A stretch of 64,000 nt of DNA from Ruegeria discodermiae (GCF_030758345.1 NZ_JAVAMO010000002.1:310001-374000); one strand, 5' to 3'. Positions 18,382-26,635 are shown, counted from the stretch's first letter. The notes: generated from the letters alone by a model not told the origin. Program-made: numbers and translations.

Positions 18382-19950
18382 ATGCAGGAGGTCACCACCG
18401 AGAGGGTGGTTATTGTCGGCGCCGGGCTGGCCGCGATCTACGCGGCGCTGAAACTCGCGCCCCTGCCAGTGGCGATGATTTCGCCCGACCCGTTGGGCAT
18501 GGGCGCAAGCTCGGCCTGGGCGCAGGGCGGGGTTGCCGCCGCGATGAACCCCGCCGACAGCCCCGCAGCGCACGCCGCCGACACGGTGCGCGCAGGCGCG
18601 GGCGCGGTGGATGCGGCTGTGGCCGAGTTTGTCACCCGTGCCGCGCAGGCGCATGTTCTGGACCTGACCGATCTCGGCACTGGCTTCGACCGGACGCCCG
18701 AGGGCGGCTATGTGCTGTCGCGCGAAGCCGCCCACAGCATGGCGCGCGTGGTGCGGGTCAAGGGTGACCAGGCCGGGGCCGAGATCATGCGCGCCCTGAT
18801 CGCCGAGCTGCGGCGCACGCCATCGGTGCAGGTGCTGGAAGGCACCCAGGCCGTACGGTTGGAAACCGACGGCAATCGCGTCACCGGCGTCGTCCTGACC
18901 CGCTCCAATGAGGCTGGATCACAGCCCATCCTGTTGCGCGGGGTCGCCACGCTGCTGGCGGGCGGCGGATCGGGTGGGCTTTATGCGCTCACCACCAATC
19001 CCCCCCGCATTCGCGGTCAGGTGATCGGGATGGCGGCTCGCGCCGGGGCCGCCATTGCGGATGCGGAGTTTGTGCAGTTCCACCCCACTGCCATCGACGT
19101 GGGTGAAGACCCCGCCCCGCTCGCCACCGAAGCCCTGCGCGGCGACGGCGCCGTGCTGATCAACCGTGAAGGTCAGCGCTTCATGACCGGACTGCACCCC
19201 GAGGCTGAGCTTGCGCCGCGCGACGTGGTGGCCCGCGCCATCTACGCCCAAACACAAGCCGATCTGCGCCCAATGCTCGACACGCGTGACGCGATTGGCC
19301 CCCATATCCTGACCGAGTTCCCCATCGTGGCCCAGGCCTGCGCCCGCAACAAGCTGGACCCTGTCCGCCAACCCATCCCGGTCGCCGCCGCCGCGCATTA
19401 TCATATGGGCGGGGTTGCCACCGACCTGAACGGGCGCACTACACTGGTGGGTCTCTGGGCCTGTGGCGAGGCCGCTTCGACCGGGTTGCACGGGGCCAAC
19501 CGTCTGGCCTCGAACGGGCTCTTGGAGGCGCTGGTCTTTGCCCGCGCCTGCGCGCAGGACATCGCGCAAAACACCCCCCTGCCCGGTGGCGCGCCGCTGC
19601 TTGACCTTGATTTCCAGCCCGGCGGTCAGAGTGCCGACCCCGACTCCGTGACAAAACTGCGCCAGACCATGACTGACCATGTGGGCGTTGTGCGGGACGG
19701 CGACGGGCTGCGCCGCGCGCTGGCGATGCTCGCGACGCTGGAACAGAACCACGCTGCCTGCGACGCGTTCGAAAACATGATCGCCACCGCCACGCTCATT
19801 ACCGCCGCCGCGCTCACGCGCGAGGAAAGCCGGGGCGCGCATTGCCGCGCGGATTTCCCCGACACCGACTCCGGGCCGGGCCGCCGCGCCCCGCTGCATT
19901 TGCGCGATGCACTGACACTCCGCGATCAGATCGCAAAGGACATGACATGA
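18382..19950 (+). CDS. nadB: L-aspartate oxidase
   Basis: 522 residues. FAD enzyme that oxidises aspartate to iminoaspartate, the NadA substrate. The N-terminal dinucleotide motif VIVGAGLAAIYAAL, the FAD loop SSAWAQGGVAAAM, and the succinate-dehydrogenase-family active-site stretch VQFHPTAI are all present. The conserved C-terminal FAD segment reads GLHGANRLASNGLLEALVF. It overlaps nadC by ATGA, so translation is coupled. Confidence 0.95.
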   Translation: MQEVTTERVVIVGAGLAAIYAALKLAPLPVAMISPDPLGMGASSAWAQGGVAAAMNPADSPAAHAADTVRAGAGAVDAAVAEFVTRAAQAHVLDLTDLGTGFDRTPEGGYVLSREAAHSMARVVRVKGDQAGAEIMRALIAELRRTPSVQVLEGTQAVRLETDGNRVTGVVLTRSNEAGSQPILLRGVATLLAGGGSGGLYALTTNPPRIRGQVIGMAARAGAAIADAEFVQFHPTAIDVGEDPAPLATEALRGDGAVLINREGQRFMTGLHPEAELAPRDVVARAIYAQTQADLRPMLDTRDAIGPHILTEFPIVAQACARNKLDPVRQPIPVAAAAHYHMGGVATDLNGRTTLVGLWACGEAASTGLHGANRLASNGLLEALVFARACAQDIAQNTPLPGGAPLLDLDFQPGGQSADPDSVTKLRQTMTDHVGVVRDGDGLRRALAMLATLEQNHAACDAFENMIATATLITAAALTREESRGAHCRADFPDTDSGPGRRAPLHLRDALTLRDQIAKDMT

Positions 19951-20798
19951 CCCAAGCTCCCCTGCCCGATCTGGTTCTGGAACCGATGGTCCGCGCCGCG
20001 CTGCTGGAGGACCTCGGCACCAATGGCGACATCACCACCCGCACGGTGATTCCCACCCGCACCACCCATGCCGCGCGTCTGAATGCGCGCGAAGACGCCG
20101 TTGTCTCGGGCATGCAGGTGGCGCGCCTCGCCTTCCGCCTGATGGATGCCCACCTGTCACTTACCACCCTGATTGATGACGGCCAGCCCTGCCAAAAGGG
20201 CGACACTCTGATGGAGATCACTGGCAGCGCCGCTTCGATCTTGTCGGCGGAACGGGTGGCGCTGAATTTTGCCGGACGCCTCACCGGCGTCGCAACCCAG
20301 ACCGCAGCGCTGGTGGCTGAGACCAAGGGCACCAAGGCGCGCATCACCTGCACCCGCAAGACCACGCCGGGCCTGCGCATCGTCGAAAAACAGGCCGTGC
20401 TGCATGGGGGCGGCTTCAATCACCGTAACTCGCTGTCCGACGCGATCCTGATCAAGGACAACCACATCGCGGCCGCTGGCGGCATCGCACCAGTGCTGGC
20501 GGCCACCAAGGCGCAGGCCTCACATATGGTGAAGGTCGAAATCGAGGTGGATACGCTGGATCAACTGGCCGAAGTGCTTCAGGTCGGCGGCGCAGATGTC
20601 GTGTTGCTCGACAACATGTCCTCCGACTCCCTGCGCGAGGCGGTCGCCATGATCGACGGGCGGCTGGTCTCAGAAGCCTCGGGCAATGTCACCCGCGAGA
20701 CCGTGGCCGCCATCGCTGCAACCGGCGTCGATTATGTCTCTTCAGGCGCGCTAACCCATTCCTACCGCACCATCGATCTGGGCCTTGATTTCGGCTGA
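19947..20798 (+). CDS. nadC: Nicotinate-nucleotide pyrophosphorylase (quinolinate phosphoribosyltransferase)
   Basis: 283 residues from the ATG that overlaps the nadB stop (ATGA). It converts quinolinate and PRPP to nicotinate mononucleotide. Diagnostic segments: EDLGTNGDITT at the N-terminus, TRKTTPGLRIVEKQAVLHGGG and NHRNSLSDAILIKDNH in the active site, and the C-terminal VDYVSSGALTHS. It completes the de novo NAD operon; no further gene follows closely. Confidence 0.95.
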   Translation: MTQAPLPDLVLEPMVRAALLEDLGTNGDITTRTVIPTRTTHAARLNAREDAVVSGMQVARLAFRLMDAHLSLTTLIDDGQPCQKGDTLMEITGSAASILSAERVALNFAGRLTGVATQTAALVAETKGTKARITCTRKTTPGLRIVEKQAVLHGGGFNHRNSLSDAILIKDNHIAAAGGIAPVLAATKAQASHMVKVEIEVDTLDQLAEVLQVGGADVVLLDNMSSDSLREAVAMIDGRLVSEASGNVTRETVAAIAATGVDYVSSGALTHSYRTIDLGLDFG

Positions 20799-20954
20799 TT
20801 TCCATTGAAATCAAATAATCTGCGGCGCGCGTTGGCTTATCAGGGGCTGGATCACCCAAAGCGGGAGCCCCCAGGCCAAGGCTGGCCCGCCATCAACATA
20901 AGCTCTTCTTAACACTCCAATAACAAACACCGCAGAGTGCCTTCCTAAGTTGGG

Positions 20955-20988
20955 ATCAAGCTGACGCTTGGAATGCGTCACGCTTGAT
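20955..20988 (+). promoter_or_regulatory. Stem-loop in the leader of the precursor-peptide genes
   Basis: ATCAAGCTGACGC (20955-20967) and GCGTCACGCTTGAT (20975-20988) pair with a single-base bulge around a 7-base loop. It ends 27 bases before the start of the first peptide gene and has no following T-run, so it is an operator or RNA leader structure rather than a terminator. Confidence 0.4.
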
Positions 20989-21015
20989 GGCTTTGTGCTG
21001 AGGAGGAGCGAAGGC

Positions 21016-21360
21016 ATGAATATCGATGGTCAAGACCGCACACACAGCTTGCGTGCGCTCTTAGAAAGAGCGCGGAATGACGACGCCTTCAGCAAGCGTC
21101 TGGACCAAGATGCCAAATCTGCACTTGCGGAAATCTTGGGAGAGCTGCCAACCGGCCTGGATGTCAAAGTGGTACGGGACACTGCCGACACCAGATATGT
21201 CCATATTCCAGCTATGCCGTCGCAGACCGAGGTTTCGGATCAAGATCTGATGCAGGCGCAGGGCGGGTCGGGATTGTTTTGCGTCATCACGATGGGCGCA
21301 GGCACCGGCGTCGTTGGTTCCGTGTCGCTGATTGCCACTGCAATAATTGAGCAAACATAG
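21016..21360 (+). CDS. Candidate RiPP precursor peptide 1, NHLP-type leader
   Basis: 114 residues from the ATG at 21016, chosen because AGGAGGAGCG sits just before it. Residues about 10-66 resemble the nitrile-hydratase-alpha-like (NHLP) leader family: a helical DDAFSKRLDQDAKSALAEIL segment, then LPTGLDVKVVRDTADTRYVHIP. The leader ends VSDQDLMQAQGG (G84), a classical double-Gly cleavage site. The putative 30-residue core begins SGLFC, so Cys is at core position 5, and continues hydrophobic with Ser, Thr and Gly. It is the first of three related genes. No processing enzyme or C39-peptidase transporter lies within the window, so the modification class is unknown. Confidence 0.75.
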   Translation: MNIDGQDRTHSLRALLERARNDDAFSKRLDQDAKSALAEILGELPTGLDVKVVRDTADTRYVHIPAMPSQTEVSDQDLMQAQGGSGLFCVITMGAGTGVVGSVSLIATAIIEQT

Positions 21361-21439
21361 ACACTTGCCCGCTGTTACCAACCCGACCCAACCAGACCCG
21401 TCACCCGGAATTCGGGTAAACTAAAAGGAGCTCTCGACT

Positions 21440-21643
21440 ATGGAAAACACTGGACGCGATCGCCCGCAAACAAACGCGAAAGACCTTTCAGCACAGGACG
21501 CGATAGAGATCAGCGATGCCGACCTCATGAAGCTGACGGGCGGAACGACGCCAGTTTGTTGGATGACCGTCGCCGTATATTCTGCCTCGCTGGCTGTTTC
21601 GGTCATCGAAACAACCAAAGAGATCACCAACAAGGATAACTAA
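21440..21643 (+). CDS. Candidate RiPP precursor peptide 2, short leader
   Basis: 67 residues. The leader is only 35 residues and lacks the NHLP domain, but its end (EISDADLMKLTGG) matches those of the flanking genes. The 32-residue core opens TTPVC, again placing the only Cys at position 5, and contains eight further Ser/Thr residues with a polar ETTKEITNK stretch near the end. From memory, the TTxxC opening resembles beta-peptides of two-component class II lantibiotics (haloduracin beta begins TTWPC). AAAAGGAG lies nine bases before the ATG. A small 5-bp hairpin (21403-21417) sits in the 79-base gap before it. It may be a shortened paralogue of its neighbours. Confidence 0.7.
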   Translation: MENTGRDRPQTNAKDLSAQDAIEISDADLMKLTGGTTPVCWMTVAVYSASLAVSVIETTKEITNKDN

Positions 21644-21697
21644 GGCTTCGCGCCAATCGGGCGCGGCGAAGAAGAAACGTCAACATCGGAGGAGAAG

Positions 21698-22030
21698 ATG
21701 ACAGGCATCACTCACAAAACAAACCATGCCCGCTTCTTGCAGAGAGTCTGGAATGACGAGATATTCGCAACCGCGTTGCAAGAGAACCCAAGGGATGCGC
21801 TAAGCACCTATTTTGGAGACCTGCCGGATGATCTCGATATCAGGGTGGTCAGGGATACGGAAAATACCCGCTATGTTCACGTTCCCACGGCGCCTGAGGG
21901 TAGGGAGATTTCGGATGCGGATCTGGCATTGAGTCAAGGGGGAACCACGTTTGGGTGTTTGATGAGCGCAACGGTCGCAATATCGGCCACCGTGACGGTT
22001 TCGATGAGCGTGTCTGTCGAGTACGGGTAG
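21698..22030 (+). CDS. Candidate RiPP precursor peptide 3, NHLP-type leader
   Basis: 110 residues, preceded by GGAGGAG four bases before the ATG. It is clearly a paralogue of precursor 1: WNDEIFATALQENPRDALS, then LPDDLDIRVVRDTENTRYVHVP and ISDADLALSQGG (G82). The 28-residue core starts TTFGC, with Cys at position 5, followed by an alternating Ser/Thr/Val/Ala stretch. The leaders of 1 and 3 are far more alike than their cores. This is the usual pattern for precursors handled by one enzyme while cores diversify. Confidence 0.75.
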   Translation: MTGITHKTNHARFLQRVWNDEIFATALQENPRDALSTYFGDLPDDLDIRVVRDTENTRYVHVPTAPEGREISDADLALSQGGTTFGCLMSATVAISATVTVSMSVSVEYG

Positions 22031-22315
22031 TCTCGTCTGCTATACCCTCAAAAAACCGCGACGAGAGTTGATCTCGCGCCGCATACGGCCAAAGCCGAAG
22101 GATTTGGCTGGGACACACGCGAACTTGCGCGGGGCGATGCAGTCGAACTCACTGTGCGCGATGGTATGGAAACCAGCTGCTTTTGCGCCTTTCATCCGCA
22201 TATGAAGGGTTTTTTATCGCTTAAACGCACTGGTCAGCGCGGCTTGGGAAACTTGTCTTCCGGCGGTGTTTGTGGATTGCTGATGTCCAAAGCTTCTTTG
22301 GAGAATGCCGCATGA
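22031..22315 (+). pseudogene. Cupredoxin-like gene fragment
   Basis: Directly after, and in frame with, the TAG of precursor 3 the sequence stays open for 94 codons. The middle reads ELARGDAVELTVRDGMETS, followed by CAFHPHMKG. The C-x2-H-x2-M spacing is that of the C-terminal copper-site loop of amicyanin-type cupredoxins. No start codon or N-terminal His ligand region is present, so it looks like a truncated remnant. Its TGA overlaps the ATG of the LysE gene, possibly by chance. Otherwise the 280 bases between precursor 3 and LysE hold no gene. Confidence 0.4.
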
Positions 22316-22938
22316 TCGAGCCGACCGTCTTAATGACCTACGCGTTGATAGTCTTGGGATTTGTTTTCATACCCGGACCCGCAACTCTGCTGACGGTCGC
22401 ACGCGCAACAACCTCAGGGACCAAAGTTGGAATTGCCACGGGCGCAGGCATCACTGCGGGCGATTTTTTGCACACGATCATGGCTGTGGTTGGTATTTCA
22501 GCAATAATCGCGGCCTCTGCGACGCTCTTTACAATCGTGAAATATATCGGGGCCGGCTATCTGGTTTACCTCGGACTGAAGGCGATCTTCGAGAAAACAC
22601 CTGTCGATCTCGGTCAGGGCCGCGTGAAAATCACCGCGCCTCAAGCGTTTAAGCAAGCCATATTGGCGGAGGTTCTGAACCCCAAAACTGCATTGTTCTT
22701 TTTGGCGTTCTTGCCTCAGTTCGTCGCGCCGGAAAGAGGCTATGTGGTGATGCAGCTCACGGTTTTGGGGGTCGTCTTCGCTCTGATCGGATTTTTCAGC
22801 ACGATTGTCTATTCGGTCGCCGCAGGTGGGCTTGGCAATTTTTTGCGCCGCAACCCGATGGTGCTCAAGTGGCAGGGTAAAGTTGTGGGCAGCATCTATT
22901 GCGCGCTCGGCATTCGACTCGCCATGCAAGAGCGGTAA
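22312..22938 (+). CDS. LysE/RhtB-family amino-acid exporter
   Basis: 208 residues with about six membrane helices. The start MIEPTVLMTYALIVLGFVFIPGPATLLTVAR holds the family's PGP motif in helix 1, and GAGYLVYLGLKAIFE and LNPKTALFFLAFLPQFV are conserved LysE segments. It is predicted to export an amino acid or derivative from the cytoplasm. The substrate cannot be told. It follows the peptide-precursor genes on the same strand by about 280 bases; whether it belongs with them is doubtful, since LysE proteins do not export peptides. Confidence 0.85.
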   Translation: MIEPTVLMTYALIVLGFVFIPGPATLLTVARATTSGTKVGIATGAGITAGDFLHTIMAVVGISAIIAASATLFTIVKYIGAGYLVYLGLKAIFEKTPVDLGQGRVKITAPQAFKQAILAEVLNPKTALFFLAFLPQFVAPERGYVVMQLTVLGVVFALIGFFSTIVYSVAAGGLGNFLRRNPMVLKWQGKVVGSIYCALGIRLAMQER

Positions 22939-23057
22939 GGACCGTCTCGGGTTAGAACGGTTTGGCGTTTGGGCCAAGTTGACGGTTGAGGCGTTCATGA
23001 AACTCTCGTTTCGAGGACGCCTTTATGCTTGGTGCAGAGCGATCTAAGACGGGAAAT

Positions 23058-23804
23058 TCAACTCTGAAACAAGTCTGTCAGAACGCCAAGGTTCTGCTCC
23101 AGATCAGAAACGCTATCGCCGCCAACCAGCATATAGCCGTATTTGCCATCTCCCCAATGCGCCGTTGCCAGACCGCTCAGAGTTTCTCGGGTCACACCCT
23201 TTTTGGCGGAAGAAGCATCGTCTGGCAGGATGCAGAAGGCGATGGGCAGCCCTTCGGGATCGGCAAAAACAATCTGCACCAAAGGTGTCCCGCCCAGCGA
23301 CAGTATCTGCGCGCGTTTCAGCTCAAGCCCGGGCAATTCGGCAAGTTTTTCGCGCTGCAGAGACCGCCCCAGCTTGGCCTCTGCACGCGCAAACTGCGCA
23401 TCCAGCACATCAGGCGCGGTGTCGAGTTGAGAGATGGTTTCAGGTGAATAGAGCGCCTGGTAGATCGCAACCTGTTCCCGCCAGTTCAACGCATCCGGCC
23501 GTGTCAGCCAGAAGGTCATGCCAAAAGCGGCAAGCCCCGCCACGACCGCCACCAGGGCCAAAGGCCCATATTTTGGGGATGCCTGCCCGGTTTCGATCTT
23601 GGGCGGAATGGCAAGGGAGCCCAGCCGGTCCTCACCGGGAAGCGGTTCGAATATCTCTTTCAGCGCTGGTGCGAACGGGTCGAGCGTGATCAAGCGATGT
23701 TCAAGTGCCGGATCAGCTTCCACCGCTGCCTCCAGGGCCTTGCAGGTCTCACTGTCAAGGTTGCCATCGAGATACGCTTGCAGGGTTTCATCCGAAGAGG
23801 TCAT
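23058..23804 (-). CDS. Membrane-anchored anti-sigma factor
   Basis: 248 residues. The N-terminal 60 residues (ETLQAYLDGNLDSETCKALEAAVEADPALEHRL) resemble the anti-sigma domain without the full zinc-binding His-Cys set. One membrane helix follows at about 84-101, and the rest is a periplasmic domain. It overlaps the sigma gene by ATGA, the normal arrangement for an ECF sigma and its inhibitor. It presumably holds the sigma factor at the membrane until a signal arrives; the signal is unknown. Confidence 0.75.
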   Translation of the reverse strand: MTSSDETLQAYLDGNLDSETCKALEAAVEADPALEHRLITLDPFAPALKEIFEPLPGEDRLGSLAIPPKIETGQASPKYGPLALVAVVAGLAAFGMTFWLTRPDALNWREQVAIYQALYSPETISQLDTAPDVLDAQFARAEAKLGRSLQREKLAELPGLELKRAQILSLGGTPLVQIVFADPEGLPIAFCILPDDASSAKKGVTRETLSGLATAHWGDGKYGYMLVGGDSVSDLEQNLGVLTDLFQS

Positions 23805-24373
23805 TTTACTTCCCGCCGCATCGTTGCGGCCTCGCGATGCTGAAGCACGGCTCTGAGTTTTTGCCGTGCCGCCGACAATCGGCTCATGATGGTTCCGATG
23901 GGCACGTCCAGAAGGCCGGCCACTTCACGATAGCTATACCCCTCGACAAAGACGAGCATTACCGTTTCACGCTGAACCGTTGGCAGTTCCATCACTTTGG
24001 TAAACACTTCAGCGGCGTAAATATTCGTTTCTGCGTCCGGACCACCTGCAATCAGGTCAACTTCGGGGGTTACGGCCAGCGATTGGGTGCGGCGGATCGT
24101 ACGGGCGCGCACCTCGTTCAGCCAGATCGACCGGCAGATGGTCAGAAGCCAGGAATCCAGCCGCGCCTCTGATGTAACTTGCGCGTGACGTTCCAACGCG
24201 CGCAGACACGTCGCCTGCAGCAGATCATCGGCGACATCCGCGGCACCGGATAATGCCAGACCAAATCGCCAGACCTTGCGTTTATGCGTTTCGATCGCCG
24301 CCCGAACGGCGTGTTCTGATCTCATTTCCGTATCCACCGAATAAATCCGGACCTTTGGGTGTTTGTCAGACAT
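23801..24373 (-). CDS. ECF-type RNA polymerase sigma factor
   Basis: 190 residues with region 2 (ADVADDLLQATCLRALERH, then DSWLLTICRSIWLNEVRAR) and region 4 (LPTVQRETVMLVFVEGYSYREVAGLLDVPIGTIMSRLSAARQKL). An internal ATG at 24325 would also serve as a start. It is transcribed divergently from the YceI-cytochrome gene with only 47 bases between, so both promoters lie in that gap. That gene is the likeliest target. The product is co-translated with its anti-sigma factor. Confidence 0.9.
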   Translation of the reverse strand: MSDKHPKVRIYSVDTEMRSEHAVRAAIETHKRKVWRFGLALSGAADVADDLLQATCLRALERHAQVTSEARLDSWLLTICRSIWLNEVRARTIRRTQSLAVTPEVDLIAGGPDAETNIYAAEVFTKVMELPTVQRETVMLVFVEGYSYREVAGLLDVPIGTIMSRLSAARQKLRAVLQHREAATMRREVK

Positions 24374-24420
24374 GGGCCAAACGCTTGCTACTTGGCTGTC
24401 ACAAATTCTGGAGGAAAGAA

Positions 24421-25356
24421 ATGAAACTTCTGTTGAACATGATCACAATTGCGATGGTGACGGCGGCGGCACCGGCCCTTGCCGAAAGCTGGGTGCTAGA
24501 TAATGACGCGTCCAGCCTGGCCTACGGGTCGATCAAGAAAAACGCAGTTGGTGAGGTCAATGTGTTTGAGGCCCTGTCCGGCACGGTCTCCGAAGATGGC
24601 GTCGCGCGCATCGATATCGATCTTGCATCGGTGGAAACCAATATCGACATTCGCAACGAACGGATGATCGAGCATGTGTTTCGGAATGCGGGCACGGCGA
24701 CGCTTGAAGCGCAGTTCGACATGGACGAGATCTCCGGGCTGGCAGTGGGCGACAGCGCGATCATCGACAGCGAGGCGGTGCTGTCTCTGGTCGGTGCCGA
24801 GATCGAGTTCGATGCTGAGATGTTTGTGGCGCGCCTGTCCGAGACGCGGGTGCTGGTTTCAACCAACGGCATGGTGTTTCTGAGTGTCGAAGAGGCCGGG
24901 ATCAACGATGGCATCGACAAGTTGATGGAGCTTGCCTCGCTGCCCAGCATCACCCGCACCGTGCCGGTCACCGCGCGCTTCATGTTTGACAGCGATGGCA
25001 AACAGGCGTCGGTGACACAAGCCGGGCAGGTCGAAGCCGTCGCGTTTCAGGGCGATGTGAAAGCGGGCAAGAAAGTGTTTCGGAAATGCAAGGCCTGTCA
25101 CCAGCTCAAAGAAGGTCGCAATGGCGCCGGTCCGTCGCTGCATTCTGTTCTGGGGGCACCGGCTGGCCAAGTTGCAGGGTTCAACTACTCTGACGCGATG
25201 GCGCAATCGGGTATTGTCTGGACAGATGAAACCATGGCCGCGTTCCTGGCAGCACCCAAATCGGTTGTACCCGGAACAACAATGCAGTTCCCCGGCCTCA
25301 AGAAAGAAAGCGACGTGGTCAATCTGCTGGCCTATCTCGCGTCAGAAACGCTATAA
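24421..25356 (+). CDS. YceI-like domain fused to cytochrome c
   Basis: 311 residues from the ATG at 24421, preceded by GGAGGAAAGAA. There is a signal peptide (MKLLLNMITIAMVTAAAPALAES). Residues about 22-195 form a YceI-type lipid-binding beta-barrel domain (WVLDNDASSLAYGSIKKNAVGEVNVF). Residues about 215-310 form a class I cytochrome c: haem motif CKACH, downstream PGTTMQFPGLKK providing the Met ligand. YceI proteins bind isoprenoid-type lipids, so the fusion suggests a periplasmic electron-transfer protein with a bound quinone or similar lipid. That is inference. It is divergent from an ECF sigma factor and convergent with a LysR gene. Confidence 0.85.
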   Translation: MKLLLNMITIAMVTAAAPALAESWVLDNDASSLAYGSIKKNAVGEVNVFEALSGTVSEDGVARIDIDLASVETNIDIRNERMIEHVFRNAGTATLEAQFDMDEISGLAVGDSAIIDSEAVLSLVGAEIEFDAEMFVARLSETRVLVSTNGMVFLSVEEAGINDGIDKLMELASLPSITRTVPVTARFMFDSDGKQASVTQAGQVEAVAFQGDVKAGKKVFRKCKACHQLKEGRNGAGPSLHSVLGAPAGQVAGFNYSDAMAQSGIVWTDETMAAFLAAPKSVVPGTTMQFPGLKKESDVVNLLAYLASETL

Positions 25357-25373
25357 TCTGAGAACACTGCGCG

Positions 25374-25400
25374 GGTCTGCCGGATGCATGACGGCAGACC
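25374..25400. terminator. Hairpin between convergent genes
   Basis: GGTCTGCCG (25374-25382) pairs perfectly with CGGCAGACC (25392-25400) across a 9-base loop, exactly between the stops of the YceI-cytochrome and LysR genes. There is no T-run, so it may be a weak or Rho-assisted bidirectional terminator. Confidence 0.55.
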
Positions 25401-25402
25401 GG

Positions 25403-26407
25403 TCATGCGCAATAGGCCTCGGCCTGCGCGCACTGTTCAACTGCGTCGCTGCAGGCGCAGATGGCTTCGCGGCACACGTTTGAAATGAAATCCTGAACCA
25501 GACGAATGCGCGCGAAGCTGCGGATATCGGGATGGGTCAGGACCCATAGATCGGCCGTGCTTTTCAGCAAGCCGGGAAGCACCTCAACCAGATCGTCATG
25601 GGACCGGCCAAGATATTTTGGGAACGGGGCGAGGCCCAGACCGCTCTTCACCGCTTCGAGCTGTGCAAAGATATTGTCGGTAGTGAGCGCCACGTTGCAG
25701 CGGTGGGCCATCTCGGCAAATTCGACCGATTGCTGGGTCTTCTGCAACGCGCCGGTGGCGGCGATGACGTTATGGCCCTCCAGATCGGCGGTGCTTTCAA
25801 ATGGCGCGAGCTCGGCCAGATACAGGCGTGAGGCATAGAGCCCGAACCGGATGTCGCCCAGTTTTCGCGCGATCAGCCGCTCCTGCTCCGGCGGGCCGAT
25901 CCGAACCGCGATATCGGCCTCGCGGTTGAGCAGGTTTACCCGCCTAGTCGAAAGCGTGAGACGAACCCGGACTTTGGGATGCTGATTGTGCAAGTCGCGC
26001 AGGCGGGGTGCCAGCACTGTCTGCCCGAGCCCGCTGGGTGCGGTCACTGTGACCGTGCCATGCGACAGGTCGTCATCCTTCATCACGGCCTCGCCCGCTG
26101 CCAGAACCTCGCGTTCGATGTGTTCCGCACGGGCGAGAATGGAGGCGCCGTTTGGCGTCAGTTCAACGCCTGAAACGCTACGATCGAACAAAGTGGCGGA
26201 CAGCTCAGCTTCGAGTTTGCGCAGTTTGCGGCCCACAGTAGCGGGACTTTCCCCAAGAACGGTCGAGGCGGTCGCAATGCTTCCAGAGCGCGCCGCCGCG
26301 AGGAAGAAGCGATAGAGATCCCAGTTCTGTTTTGTCGCTATGTCAGAGCTCACATCCAGGCCCGCCATGCCCACTGCGTTGTCCCCATAAATTTGAGGGC
26401 CAACCAT
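25403..26407 (-). CDS. LysR-family transcriptional regulator
   Basis: 334 residues, or 321 if the internal ATG at 26368 is used. N-terminal winged helix-turn-helix: DLYRFFLAAARSGSIATASTVL and SPATVGRKLRKLEAELSATLFDRS. A periplasmic-binding-protein-like effector domain follows (HPKVRVRLTLSTRRVNLLNREADIAVRIG), of the subclass with the IAVRIG motif. The C-terminus is unusually rich in Cys and Ala. The likely target is a neighbouring gene, but no divergent partner is present; the next gene upstream is the RTX gene on the opposite strand about 230 bases away. Confidence 0.85.
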   Translation of the reverse strand: MVGPQIYGDNAVGMAGLDVSSDIATKQNWDLYRFFLAAARSGSIATASTVLGESPATVGRKLRKLEAELSATLFDRSVSGVELTPNGASILARAEHIEREVLAAGEAVMKDDDLSHGTVTVTAPSGLGQTVLAPRLRDLHNQHPKVRVRLTLSTRRVNLLNREADIAVRIGPPEQERLIARKLGDIRFGLYASRLYLAELAPFESTADLEGHNVIAATGALQKTQQSVEFAEMAHRCNVALTTDNIFAQLEAVKSGLGLAPFPKYLGRSHDDLVEVLPGLLKSTADLWVLTHPDIRSFARIRLVQDFISNVCREAICACSDAVEQCAQAEAYCA

Positions 26408-26635
26408 GCAAAATTGCTAACGCCAAGCCCGATGAAACGCGACTCAAATTTAGTTGTGCCGGTGTGAACAAAGAAAAGTTTTCATTATTTACAATAAGGT
26501 AACATGTATCTCGTCATTTCTTCAACATGAAGCACAGCCATTCATTTTTGAAGCGTTGTTCGGTTTCGCTCCGATCACAGGTTCAGTTTCGGTTGGTGCC
26601 TATCCAGCCCGTGAGTGAAATCTGGAGATGAAATC

